Program-made: the position numbers and the translations under genes
The notes under the pieces: generated by a model
Told to the model about the DNA's origin: nothing
Databases searched by the model: none
What the model saw: only the letters and a program-made list of their open reading frames with translations
Shown here: positions 20,117 through 30,445 of the stretch, in pieces
How positions within the stretch are numbered: position 1 is the stretch's first letter
Layout: each line of letters starts with the position of its first letter
DNA from: Eurosta solidaginis
Taxonomy: Eukaryota; Arthropoda; Insecta; Diptera; Tephritidae
Direction of reading: 5' to 3'
DNA length: 64,000 nucleotides
NCBI RefSeq assembly: GCF_040869045.1
Contig: NC_090320.1
Span: forward strand, 254,448,978 to 254,512,977

Positions 20117-22591
20117 CAAGTAAGGAAGGTTAAGTTCGGGTGTAACCGAACATTACATACTCAGTTGAGAGCTATGCTGACAACATAAGGGAAAATAACC
20201 ATGTAGGAAAATGAACCGAGGGAAACCCTGGAATGTGTTTGTATGACATGCGTATCAAATGAAAGGCATTAAAGAGTATTTTATGAGGGAGTGGGCTATA
20301 GTTCTATAGGTGGACGCCATTTAGGGATATAGCCATAAAGGTGGATCAGGGTTGACTCTAGAATGCGTTTGTACGATATGGGTATCAAATGAAAGGTGTT
20401 AATGAGTATTTTAAAAGAGAGTAATCTTTAGTTCCATAGGTGGACGCCGTTTCGAGATATCGCCACAAAGGTGGACCAGAGGTTACCCTAGAATTTGTTT
20501 GTTCAATATGGGAATCAAACGAATGGTGTTAATGAGTATTTTAAAAGGGAGTGGGCCTTAGTTCTATAGGCGGATGCCGTTTCGAAACATCGCCATAAAG
20601 GTGGACCAGGGGTGACTCTAGAATGTGTTTGTACGATATGGGTATCAAATTAAAGGTATTAATGACGGTTTTAAAAGGGAGTGATGGTTGTTGTATAGGT
20701 GGTCGCCTTTTCGGGATATCGCCATAAAGGTGGACCAGGGGTGACCCTAGAATTTGTTTGTACAATATGGGTATCAAAAGAAAGGTGTTAATGAGTATTT
20801 TAAAAGGGAGTGGGCCTTAGTTCTATAGGTGTACGCCTTTTCAAGGTATCGCAATAAAGGTGGACCAGGGGTGACTCTAGACTTTGTTTGTACGATATGG
20901 GTATCAAATGAAAGGTGTTAATGAGTATTTTTAAAAGGGAGTGGGCCTTCGTTCTATAGGTGCTCGCCTTTTCGAGATATCGCCATAAAGGTGGACCAGG
21001 GGTGACCTTAGAATATGTTTGTACGATATGGGTATCAAATGAAAGGTGTTAATGAGTATTTTAAAAGGGCGTGGGACTTAGTTCTATAGGTGTACGCCTT
21101 TTCGAGATATCGCCATAAAGGTGGACCAGGGGTGACTCTAGAATAAGTTTGTACGATATGGGTATCAAATTAAAGGTATTAATGAGAGTTTTAAAAGGGA
21201 GTGATGGTAGTTGTATATGTGAAGGAATTTTCCAGATATCGACCAAAATATGAACCAGGGTGATCCAGAACATCATCTGTTGGATACCGCTAATTTATTT
21301 GTATATGTAGTACCTGCCAAGATTTTAAGGGTTTTTTTTTCGCCCTGCAGAACTTTTTTCATTTTCTTCTACTTAATATGGTAGGTGTCACAACCATTTT
21401 ATAAAGTTTTTTCTAAAGTTATATTTCGCGTCAATAAAATAATCCAATTACCTTACCATGTTTTATCCCTTTTTTCGTATTTGGTATAGAATTATGGCAT
21501 TTTTTTCATTTTTCGTAATTTTCGATATCGAAAAAGTGGGCGTGGTCATAGTCGGATTTCGTTCATTTTTCATACCAAGATAAAGTGAGTTCAAGTAAGC
21601 ACGTGAACTAACTTTATTAAAGATATGCCGATTTTTGCTCAAGTTATCGTGTTAACGGCCATGCGGAAGGACAGACGGGAGACTGTGTATAAAAACTGGG
21701 CGTGGCATCAACGGATTTCGCCCATTTTCACAGAAAACAGTTAACGTCATAAAATCTATGCCCCTACCAAATTTCAAAAGGATTGGTTAATTTTTGTTCG
21801 AATTATGGCGTTAAAAGTATCCTAGACAAATTAAATGAAAAAGGGCGGAGCCACGCCCATTTTGAAATTTTCTTTTATTTTTGTATTTTGTTGCACCATA
21901 TCATTACTGGAGTTGAATGTTGACATAATTTACTTATATACTGTAAAGATATTAAATTTTTTATTAAAATTTTACTTTAAAAAAAATTTTTTTTTTTAAG
22001 TAGGAGTGGTCCTTCTCCGATTTTGCTAATTTTTATTAAGCGTACATACAGTAATAGAAATAACGTTCCTGCCAAAGTTCATCATGATATCTTCAACGAC
22101 TGCCAAATTACAGCTTGCAAAACTTCTAAATTACCTTCTTTTAAAAGTATGCGGTGCCACGCCCATTGCCCAAAATTTTACTAATTTTCTATTCTTCGTC
22201 ATAAGTTCAACACATCTACCAAGTTTCGTCGCTTTATCTGTCTTTTGTAATGAATTATCGCACTTTTTCGGTTTTTCGAAATTTTCGATATCGAAAAAGT
22301 GGGCGTGGTTATAGTCCGATATCGTTCATTTTAAATAGCGATCTCAGATGAGTGCTCAGGAATCTGCATACCAAAATTCATCAAGATACCTCAAAATTTA
22401 CTCAAGTTATCGTGTTAACGGGCGGACGGACGGACGGACGGACGGACATGGCTCAATCAAATTTTTTTTCGATCCTGATTATTTTGATATATGGAAGTCT
22501 ATATCTATATCGATTCCTTTATATATGTACAACCAACCGTTATCCAATCAAACTTAATATACTCTGTGAGCTCTGCTCAACTGAGTATAAA
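20117..22591 (+). repeat. Repeat Q copy 2, apparently full length (about 2.47 kb)
   Basis: Begins CAAGTAAGGAAGGTTAAG, then a GTTCGG-GTGTAA-CCGAAC hairpin, and ends GCTCAACTGAGTATAAAA. ATACTCAGTTGAG near the start and CTCAACTGAGTAT at the end are subterminal inverted repeats. Inside are about eight units of a 130-bp minisatellite (20,230-21,270), then a body of about 1.2 kb with repeated GGGCGTGG words and a (GGAC)n run. No protein is encoded, so it must have been spread in trans. The architecture (subterminal inverted repeats, internal minisatellite, terminal hairpin) recalls DINE-1/Helentron-like elements. The expected TC...CTRR ends are not evident, so the class is left open. Confidence 0.85.
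20230..21270. repeat. 130-bp minisatellite inside repeat Q copy 2
   Basis: Units are marked by TAGAAT(G/T)TGTTTGTACGAT, seen at 20,359, 20,489, 20,619, 20,748, 20,878, 21,009 and 21,139, with spacings of 129-131. Each unit also carries GGTATCAAATGAAAGGTGTT, AAAAGGGAGTGGGCCTTAGT and GATATCGCCATAAAGGTGGA. Short open frames through it are by-products. Confidence 0.95.
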
Positions 22592-23033
22592 AAGTAAAAC
22601 AAAGCTAGATATGGCCTGAGATAAACCTCCGGTTAGTTTGCAAATATTTTAATGTTTTACGCTATGCCACTTTATCCTTTCGCTTCGGCATTACTTTTGC
22701 TCTTTACCTTCTTATTGGAAATGTTTTTTTTTGAGTCTGTAAAACTCAAGGCAACATCAGTGATGTTCGGAACTAAATTGATACTTCCAACATTGCTGGA
22801 TGCGAGAAACCGTTCAGATGTCTGTCTCGATGGCCCACCCATGAGGATTTGCTCTTCTCAAACGGCAAAAGGAAAAAAATACAAAAGCATTCATATTAAT
22901 TCATGCAAAACACATAAATAAGCTTATTGTACTTACAATTATTTACACTTAATAATTTATCACCAAATATTTGTCCAAAAATATTAATGTCTCTTTACAC
23001 ATAAATCATAAATGCTGTGTTGAATTTATTGAT
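22592..23033. other. Unassigned DNA between repeat Q and piggyBac
   Basis: An open frame of 89 codons (22,652-22,921) shows no recognisable motif. Nothing else is visible. Confidence 0.35.
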
Positions 23034-23129
23034 TTAACCCTTCTGTTACATTCAAAAAAACTTATACATGTGATATTCAGGTCACGAAATGACCTTACCT
23101 GTGTTTTACTTAGATATCAGTATAAAAGT

Positions 23130-23140
23130 TTATAATTTTA
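23130..23140. repeat. Target-site duplication of the SINE (left copy)
   Basis: TTATAATTTTA, matched exactly at 23,403-23,413 on the other side of the SINE. Confidence 0.85.
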
Positions 23141-23402
23141 CATATATTTAAGAATTCATGAGCTTAACACCGGCTTATAATAATTGAATTTCAATTATTA
23201 TGTTTTCTAAAAGAAACTGAAAAGAAAGAAACATTTACTGGCATATTGCGATTGACCCATTTCTAAAACCGCCAACGTAATAATCATGAGGCAATTTTGT
23301 AATGTTATCAAAGGTTTCACCGGGATTCGAACCGTGAATCACATGGTGAAACTGCAGAAGCTTTTAAACACTAGGCCATCCTGCTGGTATTTGTTTTCAT
23401 GC
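23141..23402 (-). mobile_element. tRNA-derived SINE, single insertion, with 11-bp target duplication
   Basis: A 262-bp insertion bounded by TTATAATTTTA at 23,130-23,140 and 23,403-23,413. On the minus strand it begins GCATGAAAACAAATACC. It then carries an RNA polymerase III A box (TGGCCTAGTG) and a B box (GGTTCGAATCC), a body, and a 3' end reading GAATTCTTAAATATATG. The head resembles a tRNA (the TTTCACC segment recalls tRNA-Glu), but the acceptor and anticodon stems do not pair. It is therefore a SINE head, not a tRNA gene. The same sequence forms the core of every monomer of the satellite at 34-47 kb. Confidence 0.88.
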
Positions 23403-23480
23403 TTATAATTTTATTATAAGTTTTTAAAATTCATTACTTTTATTGATTATTAAGCTATTATATATACATATTTAAATATA

Positions 23481-25395
23481 TTAGATACTTGTTTTTTTAA
23501 TTTGAATGCTCCAAACAATAGGTTTTTGAAATCGTAACCGTTGAACGATGTTGTGGCACCCAGGCTTTTTGCAAATCGTGCAGCTTTCGTACGTTTTGCG
23601 ACGAATTGAGCTAGGGCAAACTGCACAGGTGGGTCGCTGACTAGGTTTCCTTGTTTTCGGACAGTTCCTGCCGAAGTGCTTGGTTGCTCTGCGTCCGTTC
23701 TCATATTGCGTACAATATCCGCTGACGGTTGAGTTCTTGGTTGCGTTTTTCTGCGTTCAATTTCCCCATGAGCAAGGTCTAAGCCAAGATTTTCGAGGAA
23801 AAACCTACGTTTATATGTTTTTGCAGCATTCCACGCAGGATTAATTTCTGTCCATAAAACATAGGCATTCAATGATTAGATATCCACGATGTTTGCAAAA
23901 ATTGCTGCAGGCCAACGATTAGTTTGTCTCTTGCATGTATATGTTTCTACAAGTTGATCAATTTTATCCACTCCAGATTTTGTAGAGCTGTAGAAATTGA
24001 TGATATCTGGCAAGTTTTTTGGATGGTTTTCCATAACGCTTTTATCATGGTGCAAGGTGCTTAAAACAGTAACCATCTTATATTTTTTGGGTATGTATTG
24101 AACAAGGGTAACTGATCCATTGAAGAAATGTCGACTGCTTAGCACTGGTAGACTCCTTAACTCCAACTTAGTACCACAAACCGGTAAAAATCATTTATTA
24201 TTCCTTACGGTGCCTACGAAAGTAATTCTTTTCTTCAATAACTCCAGTGCCAATTCCCGAGTAGTAGAAAAGTTGTCGGTTGTAATATTCCGCCCTTTAT
24301 ACCCACTAACCAGACCCAACACAATGCGCTGGCCTTGGTTCCGATCAGGTGGAGCGGAAGCTGACTCCTTCCCTAAATAAATTTGGAAATTAAGGCAAAA
24401 TTACACATAATGTACGCACATCCGCAGCTACCCATGTTTTTATTCCATATTTGCTTGGTTTACTTGGCATGTAAACTAAAAAGGGACATCTGCACCTAAA
24501 ACGAAGTAAACGGTCTACTACTGTAATATTTTCGTATGGAACAAAAAGTAGCGGTAAATTAGCCACCCACTTCTCATACAAATCGCGAATCGGAGCAAGT
24601 TTATCGTTCATTCTTTGAGCCCTTCGATTATATCTGTCATCGAACCTAAAAACACGATTTATTTCAACAAACCTACCAAGTGACATTGTTGCACGGAATA
24701 ATGGTCGGCCGTGCACTTCATCCCAGAGGCTTCGAATACTTTCTCCGTATGAACGATATACTCCTGTAAATACATTTGTGTCTTTGTTTTAGCCATAAAT
24801 ACGGAAAATTATATTTATTTAACTACCTGCTAAAATTAAAATACCCAAATATGCATCGAGTTCTATTTCACCTATTTTTATATATCAAGCTCCAAATTTT
24901 TTTCGCCCTCTATATTGCTGAATTGTATTATAATTTGCTTTAGTTGGCATGTGAAGCATTGATCGAATGGTTCCTTGATAGTAGAAATACGATGTACTGC
25001 AAATGCAGCAACTCCTTGTCTTTCGTGGATTATATTTTCTATTCTGGCCCTGCCACTATTGTGCCCAACTGGTTCCATTGACCACTCAATAGCTCTATCC
25101 TTGCAATAATACATAAGAACCATGATTTCATTTTCCAACGCAGATACTATTTCTTCATCGTTATCAGAATCTAGATATTCGTCAGAAGATCCTTCTGATT
25201 CAAATTGTTCCACTATATATTCTTCATCTCCATCTTCACTACACTCAATAAAAATCTTCATCATTGTCAATGATCTGCTCTATTTGGCTCTGAGTCAGAC
25301 GATTTGGCCTCTAAACCAAATTTTCATAAATAAACACACCAATAATAATTAAATATTATAATAAAAATACTTACAGAAGCTTGGAATCTTTCCAT
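23481..25395 (-). pseudogene. piggyBac-like transposase pseudogene with two introns
   Basis: Encodes what was a DDD transposase. Exon 1 (25,375-25,395) reads MERFQAS and is followed by a GTAAGT...TTTAG intron (25,311-25,374). Exon 2 (24,827-25,310) gives the acidic N-terminus (DEDF, SSDEYLDSDNDEE) and reaches LGILILAG. A second intron (24,764-24,826, GTAGTT...TTACAG) joins it in phase to GVYRS...LWDEVHGRPLFRATMS. The catalytic region follows: VDRLLRFRCRCPF, GRNITTDNFS, and STKSGVDKIDQL with CKRQTNRWP, so the catalytic aspartates are still readable. A Cys/His-rich C-terminal domain (RPTCAVCPSS, CTICKKPGC) lies at 23,500-23,620. Breaks include a frameshift near 25,250, one near 24,870, one near 24,400, stops near 24,190 and 23,874, and a frameshift before the Cys-rich domain. 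Length and domain order match the family. Confidence 0.88.
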
Positions 25396-25708
25396 TTTTA
25401 TAAGAATTTTACAAATACAAGCTTTTGCAGCAAAAACTTAACCACAAAAAAGGCGCGAAATATACACTTTATATGTAAAACAGCTGATGGTCACCGAATG
25501 ACCTGAAGGTGCGCGCACGTAAGTTTTGATGTTACCACCTGTTTATTAAATCAAAATCATTTTTTTTAATGCTTTTTCTATTGGATTTATGTCAGTACAC
25601 AAAGTCATGAAAGGAGATTGTGAAATGTTGTTAATATTAGCAGATATGATAAAATTCAACAAAAAAAGGTAAAAATTTGAAATGACCGTTATGTAACAGA
25701 AGGGTTAA

Positions 25709-26419
25709 GTATAATTGCCGAAAATATGTACGCAACTGTTAAACAACAAGCACACATACATAAAGAAGCAGCAAATAAATTAAGTTAATATTAGTTAACA
25801 TTTTTTGGTTGGTGTCATTACGCTGCCAGGTACGGTTGTATTTAACATCAAAAAAAATATGTATGTGCGTACATGCTTACATGCTAACATAAACTAATAG
25901 CTAATTTAATATTTTTGCAAAGCTTTAAATGCTTGAGTAGGTATATATATATATATATATCTAGATAATCTATTATATATAATAAAATAAATTTTATTTG
26001 CATTGCCGAAAATGGAAAAATTGGTGACAGCAAAAATTTCCTAAACATTTGTATTTATAACTTTTTTTTTGTTTACTTCAATTACTGAATAAATTCGGTA
26101 TGGAAAATTTGGGTATTTGTGTATTTACATTTGCACATATTATTTGAATAAAAGATTTATTTATTTATTTGGTGTTCGTGAAATTTATTGCTTGCAAATT
26201 GTAATACAACTGATTGTCTTTCGTAATTGTAAATTATGTGTGTTTTAAGGTTCTAAATAAGTATATGGGGCGTTCCGAAGTGTGAATAACTTTTGGGTTT
26301 GGGTTTTGGGTGGTTTTGTTAATACTAGGTCATGCTTTTGATGTACACTAGACCGTGCCGCAAAAGTCCGCCCATAAATACAAAGCTTATCTTTAGATGA
26401 TTTGAGGTGATTTGAAAGC
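25709..26419. other. AT-rich DNA, no gene
   Basis: Contains a (TA)n run at 25,942-25,960. No coding or RNA feature was recognised. Confidence 0.45.
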
Positions 26420-26930
26420 CGATTCTTGTAATTGTTACATCCATATTTTGGTCTTGAAATTTGAATGTTCTTAAAGCTATGAAGTCATTTTGACGTGATT
26501 CGGTCAGCAAATCGGGTTATTTTATTTGTAGGCAAAATTAAAAAAAAAAGAACTTGATGCAAATTGGAAGATAAGCTCGGCCAAAATCTCTTGGGAGGTA
26601 AATTGTGCCTTGTTTTTTTTTTAATCTTGGCAAGAATCAAATCTTTTGTATTAAGCATGGCTTTTTATTTTGCCAAAATTTTACCCATGCATTTTTTTTA
26701 GACAGTGACAGCATTTGCAGAGTCACTCGCAATACATGATCGCTTAGGGAAATGTTTGAAAAGCATTGTGATGAGTTTGCAAGTATTTTCGACTAGTAAA
26801 ACCAAAAAGATACATTAGGGAGGGTAAAACCTGATTAGCTGGCCGAATCATGTGAAAACGACTTCATAGCTCGAAAGGACATTCGAAGATAATATGCAAA
26901 TTTTCAAGACCAAAATAATGATATGTCCAT
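26420..26930. repeat. Imperfect inverted repeat with a nested fragment
   Basis: About 90 bp at 26,425-26,520 (GGTCTTGAAATTTGAATGTTC, GCTATGAAGTC, GATTCGGTCAGC) recur in inverse complement at 26,838-26,930 (GGCCGAATCATGTG, GACTTCATAGCT, TTTCAAGACCAAAAT). The interior includes a fragment at 26,558-26,625 (GCAAATTGGAAGATAAGCTC). That fragment is also present at 54,855-54,905, so a second repeat was inserted between the arms. Probably an old MITE. Confidence 0.6.
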
Positions 26931-27913
26931 TCCAAAAATCAGATGTCAAATAACCAAGTTACAATATAAAAACCATTTCGGCTGTATTTCGCAGGTTCAA
27001 AAAAAAAAAAAATTATTAAAAATATTTCCGAAACCCTCTCAACATAGGCTTCAAATTTGGAGTCGAACATTCACAATTTTTTTTTTTTTTGTATGGAGAG
27101 CAACCGGGTCTAATTTATACCCACGATTTTTGCGAAATTTTCCAACAATTTTTTCTTTTCTATACTAGCAAAATTTAAAAAATTAAAAAAACATTTTTTT
27201 TTACTAATTTGTTATAACAATAATTTTTTGTTTTTGTTTTTTTTTTTATAAAAATTTGCTTTGATTTAAAAACAAAAAAAAGTTGTTTATAGCTTATACT
27301 GCGCTCTAAAGATTCTTAAAGTTTTTTAAGGCTAAACGCGCTAAACACATTCTACCCTTTGAGTGGTGAGAAAATCTGTTTTAAATAAAAGTGTTATTTC
27401 ATTTTTAAAATGTTAAAAAAAAAAACAATCTAGGAGCTCCAAACAAAAACGCAATAAGTGACTCGTAACAAAATCCACAATAAATAAGATAAAGTGCCCA
27501 GTCTTAAACGAAGACACATTTTCAAATTATACCAACGATATTATGGCAGCCTTGAAAGAACACAAATACAGGCCAAGAATTACATTTATAAGACAACTAG
27601 ATTTGAAGTTAAGACAGATTGCTTGAGTTGTTTGAAGTTACTGCGATTTGGTCTGAAATAATTGGAATGTTGAATTTTGGTTTGAAATCTTTTAGAATTA
27701 TTGCATTTTGGCTTGAAAGTTATCGGATTTTGAGCACTTTGATGTGAAGAAAATCAGCTTTTTATAGATTAAAAGGTCTGGTGCCATTATTTCAACAACC
27801 CTGGAAGAAAAAGTTGGGTCATGTATAGCATTTTTTTCATATTAGTCAATAACAAATTTATAGCCCAGCTCCAGTTTTGTTGTGAGTGGTCCATTAAGAT
27901 ATTTTAAATAGGA
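26931..27913. other. Very AT-rich DNA with homopolymer runs
   Basis: Long A and T runs dominate. No gene, RNA or repeat could be supported. Confidence 0.45.
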
Positions 27914-28271
27914 TTTTTCAAAAAATTCCAGTTCGTGAGTGTTCCATGGAGTATTATGAAGCAGTACACCTAGCTGAAGTAGGTGCTAATGGCTTAGATA
28001 TCGCAAAGTAAGTTGGACTACACTTTTTTAAAGTATTAGTATCAGTTATGGAGTGCTCTTGTACTCGCTAAATCCTCCCAAAGTACTCCTTATTTTTCAA
28101 AAAATTCCAGTTCGTGGGTATTCCGTGGAACACTATGGAGCAGTACACTTAGCTGAAGTAAGTGCTAATGGCTCAGGTATCGCAAAGTAAATTGGACTAC
28201 ACTTTTTTAAAGTATTACTATCAGATATGGAGTGCTCTTGTACTCGCTAAATCCTCCCAAAGTATTCCTTA
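27914..28271. repeat. Two-copy tandem duplication, 179-bp unit
   Basis: TTTTTCAAAAAATTCCAGTT starts at 27,914 and again at 28,093. The units match over their whole length with scattered substitutions, both ending TCCTCCCAAAGTA(C/T)TCCTTAT. Neither has a continuous reading frame. Confidence 0.9.
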
Positions 28272-28599
28272 TATTGTCCTTTATATTGTCCTTAAGTAGT
28301 ATATTAGTACTCCGAAACTTACACCCATTCTTATAAATATAACGAAATTTTCAACTCAAAAGTGTTTGGAGAAAAAAGTCAAATAAAACAAAAAGTTCTG
28401 AAACAACATTGCCCGAGGTTTTCAGTAGCTTCCTAATTATCAATTCGGAGTCGATTAAGAGCATAATTTCACTGGAACTACTATTTGCCTGACCCCAGAC
28501 CCTACTTGAAAAAAACATCATCTTGCAGTAGTAGTCTACATTGTATTCACTTTACAAAATGTATGCAAAATATTATATAAATCGTTCAATCCACTCAAA

Positions 28600-29500
28600 A
28601 GTGAGATATATGTGGGAAAGAACTCAAATATTAATCGAGCAACCAACGTACGAGAAGGTGTTGTGCAAAGGTTTGTATGCCATTGGGAGAATACAGGAAG
28701 GACTATAATTTGTGACAATTTTTTCTTATCGCTAAACTTGGGTAAGTATTTATTGTCCAAAGATCTTGCTCTTCTTTGTACTGTTCGCCAAAATAAGACT
28801 TTTGTACCCAATGCTGACCACAATCGAGCAGAAGAGCCCAACATTTTCGGGTTTCTCCATGGAAATTTTCTTTGGTATCTTACGCCCCAAAAAAAAAGCA
28901 GAGCATTCATAATACTTTCTAGTACACCTTTGACAGATTAAATTGTAGTTGAAAAGAAAAAAAATCCACAATATATCCTTGATTACATTACAAACAAAGC
29001 AGGCGTCCACGGAATGGATAAAATGCTTTCTGCATATTCAACGAAACGCGAAACTTTGTGTTACCCTTGGCCACGTTTTATAACATGCTAGATATGTATA
29101 AGAGTGCACTTGCACCATTCATCATTTATTCGGAAAATAATCCATATGACCGTCGTACAGACGCGCGACGAAAGTTCATGCGGAGCTCGGCCAAGCAGCT
29201 TTTTATGCCAGCAATGGAACAACTCTCTTAAAGTTCCGCGGGTGGTGGGACACATCCAAACACGTAAAACTATCTAAATGGCACAAAATGGATCCTTTGC
29301 TGCCACTTCTGAAGGGGATATATCCATTTTATCTGATATTTCCAGCGATAAATAATCAGCATATCCCTGTTGTCAACACTGCGAAATGGGAAATCGTAAA
29401 AGTACACGCAAAATCTGTAGTTGGTGTATAAAAGTAGTGTGCGATGCTCATGCCGAAACATATACTTTGCGAAAATGCTGTTCATTTTCTGAAAACTAAT
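28600..29500 (+). pseudogene. Second piggyBac-like transposase fragment
   Basis: The C-terminal half of a transposase from a family different from the 23-25.7 kb element. Positions 28,612-28,938 read NRATNVREGVV, GRTIICDNFF, the LLCTVRQNK region, IFGFLHGNF and ILSSTP, as in piggyBac proteins. From about 28,955 it continues as PQYILDYITNKAGVHGMDKM and AYSTKRETL. In this family the position in GV(D)xxD is a catalytic aspartate and here it is His. After a frameshift near 29,085, SALAPFIIYSENNP, RRKFMRSSAKQLFMPAMEQL and a Cys-rich end (CCQHCEMGNRKSTRKICSWC, VCDAHAE) follow to about 29,460. The first half of the gene is missing upstream. No terminal repeats or TTAA pair were identified. Confidence 0.85.
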
Positions 29501-29618
29501 ACATTTTTTTAAATAAAAACGTTGGTATACACGTACATGTCAAATAATCACCATACAAGTTTTTTTTTTTCTAAACATTATCGTGGTTTTACATGCAATT
29601 ACATGCTTGCTACAAATG

Positions 29619-30075
29619 AAGGTTAAAAGTGGGTGGTGCCACGCCAATTGTCCAAAATTTTGCTAATTTTCTATTCTGCGTCATAATGTCAACCCAACTA
29701 CCAAGTTTCATCGCTTTATCCGTCTTTGGTAATGAATTATCGCACTTTTTCAGTTTTTCGAAATTTTCGATATCGAAAAAGTGGTCGTGGTTATAGTCCG
29801 ATTTCGTTCACTTTAAATAGAGATCTGAGATGAGTGCCCAGGAACTTACATACCAAATTTCATTAAGATACCTCAAAATCTACTCAAGTTATCGTATTCA
29901 CAGACAGATAGACGGACGGACGGACGGACAAGGCTAAATTAATTTCTTTTTTCGCCCAGATCATTTTGATATATAGTAGTCTATACTTCTCTCGATTAGT
30001 TTATGCCGTTAAGGGGTACCCGTTTAAAAAACAAAATTAATATACTCTGTGAGTTTTGCTCAGCTGAATTTTAAA
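29619..30075 (+). repeat. Repeat Q copy 3 (3' part only)
   Basis: Matches the last roughly 450 bp of copy 2, from the AAAAGT(A/G)(T/G)G(C/T)GGTGCCACGCC word through the (GGAC)n run at 29,912-29,930 to ATACTCTGTGAG and GCTCAGCTGA. The 5' part including the minisatellite is absent. Confidence 0.85.
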
Positions 30076-30229
30076 ACTAATTTTAACAGCACTTTGAAAG
30101 GTCAATTATGTAAGACTGGATAAGGCTGCGACATAAATTGCGTTGTCCGAGTCCTGCAGCCCTAAACACGAAAATTAATTTTTCGAGAAAACCAAAAAAC
30201 AACTTGCCAAAATTTTAAGAGTCTTTAGA

Positions 30230-30445
30230 GGACAGTATAAGCTACGAAAGTATTTTTATGGGAACGCACCAATGGAAGCAGAGGAAGAGGGCAACCTTCA
30301 CTCCACTGGAAAGACCAGTGGGAAAACCATTGAAATACCCTTACTGAGACCAGTTAACGTCAGTTAATCCAGCAAAGAAGCGACTAGCGCCTTGTTGAAC
30401 GGCAATAACTGTTTAAACGGTTAAGCGCCAATTAAGTTAGTAAGC
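30230..30445 (+). repeat. 3' fragment of the endonuclease/RT-type LINE
   Basis: Contains GGAAGCAGAGGAAGAGGG and ends ACGGTTAAGCGCCAATTAAG. This is the inverse complement of the 3' region seen at 48,725-48,890 next to RT-coding sequence. It is a 5'-truncated, diverged copy of that family in plus orientation. Confidence 0.75.

Larger units (their letters stand above)
23034..25708 (-). mobile_element. piggyBac-like DNA transposon with both ends
   Basis: The element occupies 23,038-25,704 and is bounded on both sides by TTAA (23,034-23,037 and 25,705-25,708), the target site duplicated by piggyBac transposases. Its ends are a perfect 14-bp inverted repeat, CCCTTCTGTTACAT at the left and ATGTAACAGAAGGG at the right. 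Subterminal GGTCAC(C/G)AA(A)TGACCT-type palindromes occur near 23,091 and 25,489. The single gene runs on the minus strand. A SINE is inserted between the left end and the gene's 3' end. The element is intact in outline but its gene is broken, so it could only move if transposase came from elsewhere. Confidence 0.93.

Noticed and set aside
20541..21276. Minus-strand ORFs with repeated SPLVHLYGDI phrases
   Set aside because: They are translations of the 130-bp minisatellite in repeat Q.
20117..22591. Confident Helitron label for repeat Q
   Set aside because: The architecture is suggestive, but TC and CTRR ends and an A/T insertion site could not be shown.
24390..24420. A third, very short intron in the piggyBac transposase
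   Set aside because: A GT...AG pair exists, but reading through in another frame gives the expected LNFQIYLGKE text, so a small frameshift explains the break better.
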